In this document: positions 33,825 to 43,501 of the stretch, one piece after another | Position numbering within the stretch: position 1 is the stretch's first letter | How the letters are laid out: every line of letters begins with the position of its first letter | From: Lineus longissimus | Taxonomy: Eukaryota; Nemertea; Pilidiophora; Heteronemertea; Lineidae | Direction of reading: 5' to 3' | Length of the DNA: 64,000 nucleotides | Assembly (NCBI RefSeq): GCF_910592395.1 | Contig: NC_088323.1 | Coordinates: 1,488,001 to 1,552,000, forward strand | The notes under the pieces: model-generated | Databases searched by the model: none | Told to the model about the DNA's origin: nothing | The model's input: the letters and a program-made list of their open reading frames with translations, nothing else | Position numbers and translations under genes: made by a program

Positions 33825-34711
33825 CGTTGGATGTGATATGTGTAGTTTCATCATTCGTTGTGCCTGTGCTCTCAGCATATCATTGTCCAACCCATTTGCC
33901 CATGGTAAAAGTGACTACACCAGTAACCTCGTGAACCATTAGACTTCTACCTATTCTAGGGGTAGGCTGATGTTCTTGGACAAATAACGTGCAAGGATCA
34001 TGGTCACGTTTCATTTTTTCAGGCGAACCGACGATCAGTGCTGATGGAAAGCAATGTTATCATCAAATACAAAAAAATGATTTTCTGAGAAATGTAATTT
34101 GTAGAGACACGAATAGTTTTTCTGCCGTCATATAGCATATTTCTCATTTATTCGCCTGTGAAAATTTCATGACTAAGTTTCAAGAAGAAAAAGTTAAAAT
34201 CTACAATGAAAGAAATTCTGTGCGTAAAAATATACAGAGGCACTTTGTGGATATGACGCAGTCCCGTTACGTCGAAACCACGTGGGAATAATCCAATACA
34301 AAGTCGATTTTTCATCTCTTGAGCTCGATTTTTGCATACATGTACAAAACAAACCTTTTCAAATAAACCAGTCCTCTTACTTTACATTGATTGTTTTATA
34401 GAGTTGATAAATCCCCTTCCTCGATCACACCTCAAAATTTTCACTTTATCCAAATTGGTTCAGCAACCATAACCGGTTGGGTTGGTCAGAATATCAAGCC
34501 GCCAAATCTCATATCAGTGTTTAGTTTGAGGGGTGCGGAAATAATAGAAATTGATACCTCACTGTCTGTATTGGTCGTTTCACCACACGTCGCTTGGGTG
34601 AAGCTGTCCTTTCATACAAAACGTCGGCTACCGCCTTCGCTCTATCGAAGCTATGAAGATGGCGATGGTGTAATTTCATTCTCGCTCTCGCTAGTATCTG
34701 GACCTAGGTCG
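33825..34711. other. Convergent 3' regions of the modular gene and ASB-like gene A
   Basis: AATAAA at 34362-34367 (+) may end the modular-gene transcript. TTTATT at 34147-34152 gives a minus-strand AATAAA that could serve gene A, in which case the two 3' UTRs overlap. A 116-codon plus-strand open frame (34391-34741, no ATG at its start) fills the right part and overlaps the last codons of gene A; I do not recognise its translation. Confidence 0.4.
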
Positions 34712-36436
34712 TTAGTTGGACTCTCCACTCACCCGATTTAAAAGCTGAAGTTCTGGGTGACCTGGGACAAAGAGTTCAAGGTCATCCATGATTAGGAACC
34801 TGCGGAGTAAGTCTGGGAGCCCTAAGCTCTCGTTTTGAACATCCGTGAGAGGTGACCTGAGGAAGGCCCGCACTTTAATGCGACACAGATCTCTCAAAGG
34901 GCTGGCGTTCTTACTGCAATGATTCAGCCATTCTTGCAGGACTTTAACCTTCCGCTCCAGAGTCACTTCTGATTCATGGTCAGACGCTTGTATCAGCTGT
35001 AGAGTTGGTTTTACACCAGCAGCGACGACAACTCGAATGGTCTCCTCCAGAATATCAAAATTTATGCTCTGACTTGATTTCGTAGTGTCCCACATCTTCG
35101 ACAGATAATTTTGTCCAATTGCACATTTTTGGTCGGCTTTTAGCAAATATACAAGAGCCAATAGATTGTCATTCGAAATTCTCGGAAAATGAGGACTCGT
35201 TGCAAGATTCATTGTCATACAAATATCTAATGGGGTCTCGCCATTTTGGTTCTTTGCTGCGACGCTACTTCCGTTTTGAAGAAGTTTTCGTATAATTTCC
35301 GGTCGCGGTCTTGGCTTTGACATAACAGAATACCTTGTCCGGGGAGCGCTCAACCTGGATGCCAGTGTACGAAAGTCGGAGTGTACGGCTATGTGAAGCG
35401 CCGTGTTGCCTGCGCTGTTTCTGAGATTGACATCTGCACCGCGGTCCAATAATTCCTTCGCGATGTTTGGGCATGCGTACCGGCTTGCCAGCATTAGCAT
35501 GCTGATGTCAGTCCCTCCCAGCCTGTATTTCGAAGCGTATGGACAGACGTCCTTGCGCCAGATCTCATTCACATTAGCCCCTAGGTCGAGAAGTAATCGG
35601 ACCATATCAATGTCTCCATGTTTGACAGCCTCAACTAGCGGTGAGCACAAGTTATAAACAAAATCATCAGAGTCGCAAACGTCAACCAATGAGTCAACCG
35701 TGAAAAGTGCGCCATGGTCTAACAATGTCTTCACGACATTCTCGCCACCTCTAGAATTGAGTGCCGCTTCAATCATGGCTGTTTTACTTTTTTCATTGAT
35801 ATAGTTCACATCCAAATTCTTTCCCAGAAGAAGATCAAGGATGGGTTTATAAGTCTGCTGGGCCTCTCTACTATCCTCTAGGAAATTCCCAACAGCGCAT
35901 GTAGCTATCAAGGCTCTCTCACCTTGCCGTTCAAAGTTGACGTCACAGCGCTCAAGAAGTAGCCGCACCAGCTCAAAATTGCCATTCCTCGCAGCTACAA
36001 TCAGAGGTGTAGTGTTCTCATTTTGTGAAATGCAAATGTCCCCATTGACACCGAATTCTAATAAAACTTGAGCAACATCGAGGAAACCATTTTTGCAACA
36101 ATACGAAAGAAACCATCCTTCCAACTTAGAGGGCCCACCACGCTCCAGCAGGATCCGACACATCACGGGTGAGCCCACAGTGACGGCCGTTTTTAGAGCT
36201 GTTCCACGCTTGGTCTCCAAGTTCACGTCAGCGCCACCTTTCAGTAAAGAGCTTACAATATCAACGTTTCCGTTCTTGACAGCAATCATAAGGGCCGTCT
36301 CCCCTCTTCTTTTTGAATCGACAAAGTTAACATCGGCGCTGAGCTCCAACAACGCATCGACTTCTTCAAGCTTCCCCTTTCTGCATGCTTGGACAAGAGC
36401 CGGAGACTGAATCCCACTTTTTGTTTCCGTGGACAT
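34712..36436 (-). CDS. Ankyrin-repeat and SOCS-box protein, ASB-like gene A
   Basis: The protein has 574 residues in one coding exon. About ten ankyrin repeats fill residues 10-430, with typical TALMIAV..GNVDIVSSLLKGGADVN and GNTALHIAVHSD cores. The C-terminus carries a SOCS box at about 513-553: BC box PLRDLCRIKVRAFL (Elongin B/C contact) and a Cullin-5-box-like LGLPDLLRRFL, nearest of the three paralogues to the LPxP form. Known ASB proteins are substrate receptors of Cullin-5 ubiquitin ligases; the target here is unknown. ATG at 36434-36436 lies 19 nt after an acceptor (ATTATTTCAG, exon from 36455). A donor at 36849 (G|GTAGGT) defines a 394-nt 5' intron. The sequence CGG|GTGAGT just before the stop could act as a donor for an alternative end. 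Genes B (37597) and C (40939) are paralogues. Confidence 0.88.
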   Translation of the reverse strand: MSTETKSGIQSPALVQACRKGKLEEVDALLELSADVNFVDSKRRGETALMIAVKNGNVDIVSSLLKGGADVNLETKRGTALKTAVTVGSPVMCRILLERGGPSKLEGWFLSYCCKNGFLDVAQVLLEFGVNGDICISQNENTTPLIVAARNGNFELVRLLLERCDVNFERQGERALIATCAVGNFLEDSREAQQTYKPILDLLLGKNLDVNYINEKSKTAMIEAALNSRGGENVVKTLLDHGALFTVDSLVDVCDSDDFVYNLCSPLVEAVKHGDIDMVRLLLDLGANVNEIWRKDVCPYASKYRLGGTDISMLMLASRYACPNIAKELLDRGADVNLRNSAGNTALHIAVHSDFRTLASRLSAPRTRYSVMSKPRPRPEIIRKLLQNGSSVAAKNQNGETPLDICMTMNLATSPHFPRISNDNLLALVYLLKADQKCAIGQNYLSKMWDTTKSSQSINFDILEETIRVVVAAGVKPTLQLIQASDHESEVTLERKVKVLQEWLNHCSKNASPLRDLCRIKVRAFLRSPLTDVQNESLGLPDLLRRFLIMDDLELFVPGHPELQLLNRVSGESN

Positions 36437-36900
36437 TTCCGAAAACTCTGATGACCTGAAATAATTTTAAAAAATTAACTATAGTCGCTTCAGAAGTTCA
36501 TGACCACGTAATTTTGGTTCGCTGAGCGGAAAATAAGGCATAAGTTAACACATTCACATTTTAAGAGGTTTGCCAATCAAGTATAAAAACACGTTGTCTT
36601 CATCTTAGAGGGCCCACTACGCTCTGTGGAGGTACGACTTTTTTAAACATAAATGGGCCTACTTCAAAATGAAGACCAGTCGCATTAGACGAGACGAACA
36701 TGACAAGGTGATTACCAAGTAGCCCATTCAATACCTCACACTCTCACCTCCAGGAAGAGGCACTGAAGTATTCATCACGTGATAGGACTTATCCACGAAT
36801 CAAGCGGAGAACATATTGAATACGAGTTCAAATACCAAACGCCACCTACCATTCACGTTATGAGTAAGATTAATCCGTTTAAAACCGATGATCTTCGGGA
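36437..36900 (-). promoter_or_regulatory. 5' intron of gene A with a block shared with gene B
   Basis: The intron covers 36456-36849, and the noncoding exon lies from 36850 rightward with an unresolved start. About 36763-36850 aligns with 39456-39540 upstream of gene B: GAAGTATTCATCACGTGA then (A/T)AGGACCT or AGGACTT, CCACGAATCA, GAGTTCAAA and a splice donor at the same relative place. Both copies hold the palindromic E-box TCACGTGA. Confidence 0.65.
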
Positions 36901-37596
36901 TTATCCTTTAGGGCTGGGTGATCCAGTGTCCGTTTAAGAATTGCCAAGGTGTAAGAGTCTTCCTAAGACCAATTCATCAAGAAGTTTACCTTTAAGATAA
37001 ACGGCACAAAATGTAAGAAGACGACTTTCCTCGCCACATTTTCCTTTAAGGTTTTATCGATAATAACTTCGGATGTCGATCTCTGTAGACCTATATTCTA
37101 ACTTGCATTGCACAATGCCTGTCGTTTCAACTGCAATATCAATATCAATCAACCAACCATCAATTACCACAATGGATTGCCCTACTTGAGAGGTATTGCA
37201 CCACCGAGTGAAACACAGCCAGTAAATCAAATGTATTTCGAAAGATGGCGTCGCAAAGCTTTTGGAGAGTGTTTCCCGCGTATTCAGATCCAGATTCCGA
37301 AAGATGACGACGGTGAAAAAAAAAAATTTCAAAATATTTTTTTCACATGTTTTTTTCTTTCTCAAAATGAAGAAACATCATCAGCCCCAAAATATTTGTT
37401 TCTCCAGTAAAACATCGTAGAATCCATTCATGCATTATTTTTTAACATGCTTTATATTAGGACATGGAGAGGGGTGATCTCAAATATAGCAAGGTAAGGA
37501 TCCCAACACTGTAAGTATCGCTGATGTTTACAGACGATCCCTAAAACATAGGGTAATGTACGGACCAGGGTCAGTTAATAATGTCTCGACCCAAAT
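36901..37596. other. Between ASB-like genes A and B
   Basis: No gene is supported. A minus-strand copy of the dispersed repeat lies at about 37310-37410. The plus-strand open frame around 37108-37410 runs into that repeat and matches nothing I know. The gene A promoter is presumably here. Confidence 0.4.
37310..37410 (-). repeat. Dispersed repeat copy between ASB-like genes A and B
   Basis: This is the reverse-complement copy of the same repeat (GAAGAAACATCATCAGCCCC on the plus strand), followed by AAAATATTTGTTTCTCCAG. Its AAAATATTT and A-rich parts are more diverged. Confidence 0.75.
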
Positions 37597-39279
37597 TCAA
37601 CTTTGCTGCAAAAGCTGCAGTTCTGGATGACCTATTATAAATAGATCGATGTCATCCATGATTAGGAACCTGCGGAGTGCGACAGAGAGTCCCAAGCTCT
37701 CATTTTTAACATCCTTCAGTGGTAAATTGAGTGAGGCCCGGACTCTGGTGCGACACAGGTGACTCAGTGGTGTGGCGTTCTTACTATAATGGTTCAACCA
37801 ATCTTGCAGGACCAAAACTTCCCGCTGGAGGCTGGGGTCTAGTGGCGACCTCAATGACTCATGATCAGACACTTGTGTCAGCTGTGGAGTAGGTTTCAAA
37901 CCGGCGGCGACGACAACTCGGATCGTCTCTCTCAGAATATGAAACTGCGTTTGAATTGTTGCTTTTTTGGCATTGTCCCACAACTTCGACAGAACCTCCT
38001 GGCTATTTACAGGCGTGGAGCTGGCTTTTAATAAATATAATAGAGCCGACACAAAGGTATTCCCAATTGTGTCACGGAGAAGTATCAGTTGCACGCACAT
38101 ATCTAATGGCGTCTCGCCATATTGGTTTTTCGCCGTGGCGTCACTTCCGTTTCGGAGAAGTTCCGCAATTATTTCAGGTTCCGCCTTTGATGCGACCCAG
38201 GGACATCTCATCAGCTGGGATGCCCTGGATGCCAGTGTACAAAAGTCAGGGTGCACGGCAACATGGAGGGCTGTGTTCCCAGCGCTATTTCTAAGGTGGA
38301 CGTCGCCACCGCGGTCCAATAATTCCTTTACGATGTTCAGGTATCCATACCGGCTTGCTAGCATCAGCATACTGATTTCAGTTGTCCCTGGGCGTATTTT
38401 CACTGAGTAACAATCGACGTCCGTGTGCCACAGCTGATTCACATTTGCCCCGAGATTGAGAAGTAATCGAACTGTGTCGATGTTCCCATGTCTGACAGCG
38501 CCAGGTAGCGGCGAGGACAAATAAAGTTCAAAATCAGGGTCGCAAATGCCAATCAGGGTGTCAACTTCTACAAGCGCGCCATGGTCCAACAATAGCCTCA
38601 CAACTTTTTCGCCTCCTCGGCCATTGAATGCTGCTTCATAAATGGCCGTTTTACCCTTTTCATTAATATAGTTTACATCCAAATTCTGTCTCAGAAGAAT
38701 GTTAATAATATCTTTATAATTGTCAGAATTGAAATTCCCTGCAGCGCATGTTTCTATTAAGGCCCTCTCGCCCTGACGTTCGAAACTGACATCGCAGCGC
38801 TCAAGTAGTCGCTGCGCAGTTTCAAAATGGCCACTCTTAGCGGTTAAAATCAAGGGCGTGGTGGTCTCGTAGCAGACATCAACGTCGACGCCGATGTCAA
38901 GTAAACACCTGGCAATATCAAAGAATCCCATTTTGCAAGAACAGGGAAGAAACCATCTTTCCAATGAAGATGCGCCGCTTTTTAAAAGGATTTCAAACAT
39001 CTCCGCCGAGCCTCCGGAGGTGATGGCCGTTGTGAGAGCCGTACGACCTTTGCTCTTCAAGTTTACATCAGCGCCACCTTTCAGTAAAGATTTTACCATG
39101 TCAACGTTCCTGCTGGTGATGGCTGTCATGAGTGCCGAAACCCTCCCTTTGCTGCTTTGATCAATACAGTTAGCACTGGCGCCGGCCGCCAACAACTTGT
39201 TGACCTCTTCCAAACAGTTCATTCTGCATGCTTTGATGAGAGCCGGACACTTTATTGATGTTCCCGTTTCCTTGGCCAT
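37597..39279 (-). CDS. Ankyrin-repeat and SOCS-box protein, ASB-like gene B
   Basis: The protein has 560 residues from the ATG at 39277-39279 (MAKETGTSIKCPALIKACRM). A slightly longer frame would need a GTG at the exon edge, so the ATG is preferred. It is collinear with gene A: about ten ankyrin repeats, then a SOCS box at about 504-544 with BC box PLSHLCRTRVRASL and LGLSVALRRFL, where the Cul5-box proline of gene A is replaced. The acceptor (TTCTTATTTCAG) leaves the exon starting at 39293, and the donor at 39536-39537 (CG|GTAAGT) defines a 244-nt 5' intron like that of gene A. It lies in tandem with gene A and divergent from gene C, and is a likely Cullin-5 ligase substrate receptor by family. 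Confidence 0.88.
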   Translation of the reverse strand: MAKETGTSIKCPALIKACRMNCLEEVNKLLAAGASANCIDQSSKGRVSALMTAITSRNVDMVKSLLKGGADVNLKSKGRTALTTAITSGGSAEMFEILLKSGASSLERWFLPCSCKMGFFDIARCLLDIGVDVDVCYETTTPLILTAKSGHFETAQRLLERCDVSFERQGERALIETCAAGNFNSDNYKDIINILLRQNLDVNYINEKGKTAIYEAAFNGRGGEKVVRLLLDHGALVEVDTLIGICDPDFELYLSSPLPGAVRHGNIDTVRLLLNLGANVNQLWHTDVDCYSVKIRPGTTEISMLMLASRYGYLNIVKELLDRGGDVHLRNSAGNTALHVAVHPDFCTLASRASQLMRCPWVASKAEPEIIAELLRNGSDATAKNQYGETPLDMCVQLILLRDTIGNTFVSALLYLLKASSTPVNSQEVLSKLWDNAKKATIQTQFHILRETIRVVVAAGLKPTPQLTQVSDHESLRSPLDPSLQREVLVLQDWLNHYSKNATPLSHLCRTRVRASLNLPLKDVKNESLGLSVALRRFLIMDDIDLFIIGHPELQLLQQS

Positions 39280-39293
39280 TTCACTCCTCTGCA

Positions 39294-40768
39294 CTGAAAT
39301 AAGAAGAAGAAATTACAAGATCTCTGTTCGATTTCACACCCAAGAAGGCGGTTCTCAGTGCAAATCTAACAGAATTAAAACTGAGAATTCATACACTCTC
39401 TTCACGATTGACTTCCCACCGGCTAGAAATTTGGAAAGGCCCTATCATTCTGGTTGGCGAAGCATTTATCACGTGAAGGACCTGTCGACGAATCACTACG
39501 CGCCGAATAAGAATTCAAAACTCCCAACGCAACTTACCGTTTGTCTGCAGAATGATTTCAGTTTCGAAAATAGAGGTAGTCCTCGCTGATGATTGCGTTC
39601 AAATTTCAACGAATGAATTCTCACAAATAATGACTCTCGCTTGGACTATTAGACATCTATACCTTCATATATCCTGGAATTCCAAGCGAATTTCGGATAA
39701 CTGTCGTTGCTCTCGGTTGTTGCTCGAATCCAAAAATGATTTCGTGGACTTACTAAGTGCACAATATCAACCATAATCTCACCAGCTATTTATAGACAAA
39801 CCACAACAAACTGCTCTACTTTTGATTTACAGTACATTTCCATTGCATCATTGACACAATGCATTGGGATTGCATTGCATTGCATCATTGTCTAAACAAC
39901 TTGACGATCTGATAGAGACCTACTGTACATCATAGCGAAATCGTTCGACTGCTTGTTGCAATAATTATATTGGATTGTCAGCGTTGACTGGCATTGTATT
40001 GGTATTTCAATCGTGTTCCGAAAGATTGTGCCGCTTATTGTGCAACATCATTAAATAGGCCATTCAAATGCATATTACTATTACAATTATTCAAATACAC
40101 ATACATACTGATATAGTTGATTTACCGGTAACCCGTGATATTTCATGAACGAGTTATATCAAATCTCTCATCCATTCTTACGAAATATACCCTTTTAATG
40201 ATGCACATCGGAAACTAGAATACTTGGGACGAGGTTTCAGAGACATGGCGGATTCTAGATCACCTGATTCTGTGGATTTTGATGATTTCCCTGAGCCGTT
40301 TTCTAACTGCGATAATTTGACTCACCATTACCACTCACTTCTCGATTGCTGCTCTACCGTGTCTTGCGCCATCACCTGAAATATTTCGAAGGCACTCGGC
40401 TCTCCTGTACCACAGACTTGATTCACCGACTGCAGACAGTAGATCTACAAGATCGATTTCGGATGGATAGGCTGATAGCGCCACATACACGGTATAATAA
40501 CGCAGTGGTGGTTGGTCTATTTACTGATTGTACCCTCTGTATTGCTGCAAATGCGATTGCTGACCTGTTGGCCCCAATCCAAGAGTTCACTACAGCCTAC
40601 CGAGTAAAAGCCTACATTCTGAACTTCAGCTTGGAGCACTGGATAAGACTATCAGACGAATAGCGGATAGGCCTATGTTCAATACTATCAACCAAAGCGA
40701 AAACACACGGACTTTCTCTGTGAATGGATTATGAACGACGTGTCTTATTACTAACAGTGGTTTGCACG
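39294..40768. other. Divergent upstream region of ASB-like genes B and C
   Basis: The 5' intron of gene B covers 39294-39537 and contains the E-box block shared with gene A; its noncoding exon starts at or beyond 39538. CATTGCAT-rich simple sequence lies at about 39,840-39,895. Around 40243 a good start context (GACATGGCGG) opens a 44-codon frame, overlapped in another frame by about 105 open codons ending at 40663. It may be a frameshifted gene remnant or 5' leader of gene C. I do not recognise either translation. Confidence 0.4.
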
Positions 40769-40938
40769 GTAGGTGAATGAGATATGTACTCTTTCTGCAA
40801 CCACAATGAATGATAGACATAAATGATAAACATTAAGACAGCTGGACAGAGAGCTTCTGAACTGCTGACTTTTGCCAGTGTCACAGGATTTGTAAAGTCT
40901 TACAAACTTGCATATTTGTTTAGGTCAGGGAAGACAAA

Positions 40939-42690
40939 ATGCCGAAATCCTCGACTAGGGGTGACCCGATGGCACTCCTCAAAGCACGCATATTGGAGGA
41001 GAAGGACAATCCGGCGCTCATCCAAGCATGTAGAAAGGGCAGTTTGGAGGAGGTCGAGAGTTTATTGGTGGCCGGGGCAAACGTAGACTGTGTCGATTCA
41101 ACAAAAAGACAGACAGCACTTATGATGGCCGTCAAGAACAGGAATGTTGACATTGTGAAGGTTTTACTGAAAGGCGGGGCTGACGTGAACTTTGACACTG
41201 ATCATGGAACGGCTCTAAACACAGCTGTTAGGGGCGGTTCCCCACAACTTTGTCAAATCCTTCTCGAGAGCGGTGCATCTCCTCCTACCAAGATTGTCGA
41301 AAAATGGTACATTCCCTATTGTTGCAAACGAAGTTTTTTCGGCGTCGTAAAAGTCTTATTGGATTTCCTCGCCACGAAAGGAAATATATTGTATAAGAAA
41401 ACCACTCTCATGATTTTAGCTGCAACGCATGGCCATTTTGAGTTGGTGCGAGTACTTGTTGAGCGCGGAGGCGTCAACTTTGAGCGGCAGGGTGAGAGGG
41501 CCCTGATTGCAACATGCGCTGGAGGTGATTTCTCGAAAGATGATTACATCGCAATTATCAAACTTCTTATGCGACAAAATTTGGATGTAAACTATTTCAA
41601 CGAAATGGGTAAAACGGCCATTTATGAAGCAGCACTTAATTCGAGAGGGGGCGAGAAGGTCGTGAAATTATTGTTGGACAATGGCGCACTTTTCGAAGTT
41701 GACACCTTGGTAGACGTTTGCGACCCTGAATGTTTCGGTCGATTTTTGTGCTCGCCGCTAGCTGGCGCTGTCAAACATGGATACATTGATAGGGTTCGAC
41801 TACTTTTAGATCTAGGAGCTGATGTGAACGAGATCTGGCGGAGGGATGTCAATCCTAGCGCCACGAAACTAGGCTCTGGGGGAACTGATATTAGCATGCT
41901 GATGTTAGCATGCAAGAATAAAACCCTTATAAGTGTTGCGAAGGAATTGTTAGACAGGGGTGCAGATGTAAACATGAGAAATAGCGCTGGGAATACGGCC
42001 CTTCATATTGCCGTACACTCCGATTTTCGTACCTGGGCATCCAAAGCGAAAGCTCCTAGTGGGTCCTATTTCGACCGGCACTACAATGTTTCACCAAGAG
42101 CGCAACCCGACACGATACTTTTACTTCTCCTACACGGAAGTAGTGTCGCGGCAAAGAACCAAGATGGCGAGACCCCATTTGATATTTGTATGAAAATGAT
42201 AAGCAGCTCTAATAATTGGCATTTTGAAAACGAAAGTTTGATAGCTCTGAGCTTCTTGATAAAAGCAGATTCGAAGAATTTTGATAGTCAGGACGTGTCG
42301 TGGCTTTGCGACATTGTGAAAAGAAGACGTTACAATATGGATGTTGAAATAATGGAGGAATTGGTTCGTATTCTTATCGCTGCAGGTGTAAAACCAACTC
42401 CACAGCTGATACAAATGTCGGATCATGACTCGCACGACCCACTGCAGCGGAAGGTTTTTGCACTGCTAAATCATTGCAGCAAGAACCCCACTTCCTTACA
42501 GGACCAATGTCGCACCCGAGTGCGGGCTTCTCTCAGGTCACCGCTGAACGACGTCAACAATGTCAGCTTGGGACTCTCTGTCCCATTGCGTAGGTTCATA
42601 ATCATGGATGACCTTGAACTATTCGTAAGAGGTCACCCAAAACTTCAAGTTTTAAACATTTCCTCATGTGACAACCCTACTCGAAAATAA
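40939..42690 (+). CDS. Ankyrin-repeat and SOCS-box protein, ASB-like gene C
   Basis: The protein has 583 residues in one coding exon and is a paralogue of A and B on the opposite strand. About ten ankyrin repeats (QTALMMAVKNRNVDIVKVLL, GNTALHIAVHSDF) are followed by a SOCS box at about 519-559: SLQDQCRTRVRASL, where Gln replaces the usual Leu before the BC-box Cys, and LGLSVPLRRFI. The ATG at 40939 follows an acceptor (TTTGTTTAG, AG 40922-40923), and a candidate donor at 40769 (CACG|GTAGGT) would give a 155-nt 5' intron matching the A/B layout. AATAAA at 42905-42910 lies 215 bp after the stop. Function by family: substrate recognition for an Elongin B/C-Cullin-5 ubiquitin ligase in cytosol or nucleus; substrate unknown. 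Confidence 0.88.
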   Translation: MPKSSTRGDPMALLKARILEEKDNPALIQACRKGSLEEVESLLVAGANVDCVDSTKRQTALMMAVKNRNVDIVKVLLKGGADVNFDTDHGTALNTAVRGGSPQLCQILLESGASPPTKIVEKWYIPYCCKRSFFGVVKVLLDFLATKGNILYKKTTLMILAATHGHFELVRVLVERGGVNFERQGERALIATCAGGDFSKDDYIAIIKLLMRQNLDVNYFNEMGKTAIYEAALNSRGGEKVVKLLLDNGALFEVDTLVDVCDPECFGRFLCSPLAGAVKHGYIDRVRLLLDLGADVNEIWRRDVNPSATKLGSGGTDISMLMLACKNKTLISVAKELLDRGADVNMRNSAGNTALHIAVHSDFRTWASKAKAPSGSYFDRHYNVSPRAQPDTILLLLLHGSSVAAKNQDGETPFDICMKMISSSNNWHFENESLIALSFLIKADSKNFDSQDVSWLCDIVKRRRYNMDVEIMEELVRILIAAGVKPTPQLIQMSDHDSHDPLQRKVFALLNHCSKNPTSLQDQCRTRVRASLRSPLNDVNNVSLGLSVPLRRFIIMDDLELFVRGHPKLQVLNISSCDNPTRK

Positions 42691-43501
42691 CCAAGTCCCT
42701 CCTGATCTATAATCATCTGTATACCGGTTGTCAGTCCGACGCATTCAACATGTAATTTTGACTTGTGAGTATGCCTAGAGACATACATAGTCATAGGCCT
42801 TGGAAGCAAAGATATTGTAATTCAAAATGCCAATGGTACAATCATTCATCAATGAAAATCAGTTTTGTACTGAAATGCATAGTGTAAATGCACGTTAAGT
42901 TTAAAATAAATGCATTTACTGACTTCATTCATACTGCCTATCTCCTTGTCAATGCCTGTATGCATGGTGTGTGGCTTTACAACCCGCAGTCATGAATAGC
43001 CCTGCTGCGTCTTTGTATTCAGACCAGACTGCGAGTGTAATGAAACTACTCCATCGCCATCTACTGGAAATCGATTGAACGCATCCTATCTCTATCTGCC
43101 TTATCTCTATCCTGTCTCTATCTGCCTTGGAAGTCCTTTGAAACGGACTTCCCTTTTGGCACCAAGCTCAACGACCACCGACTGGGGAATGATTTCACAA
43201 TGACCGTTTCAAGCTCAATTCAAAGATTTATTATGTGCAGAATTGCGATACAGGGGCATACATTTCTGTTACACCTGGCCTAGTTATCTTGTAGCGCCAG
43301 TAACAACATTTACTACCATATTCTTTAATGAAATAGTGAGATTTCAACTTACCCTAATCTCTTCTTTTCAAATAAGATAAAAATAAAGATCATTTTTCAA
43401 CATGTTTAAGAAATATTAGTTGACAGAACACAGTGTTGCTGAACATAAAGACGGTCTAAATAACCAATGCTATTTCTACCACCAGGCATTTACAAGAGTC
43501 T
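42691..43501. other. Convergent 3' regions of ASB-like gene C and the enolase gene
   Basis: AATAAA at 42905-42910 (+) suits gene C. TTTATT at 43227-43232, read on the minus strand, suits the enolase gene. A CTATCT-type simple repeat lies at about 43,085-43,125. No gene is seen. Confidence 0.5.

Noticed and set aside
35265-36410. Plus-strand and offset open frames inside ASB-like gene A, and similar ones in B and C
   Set aside because: Shadows of a long, codon-biased ankyrin coding region on the other strand or frame.
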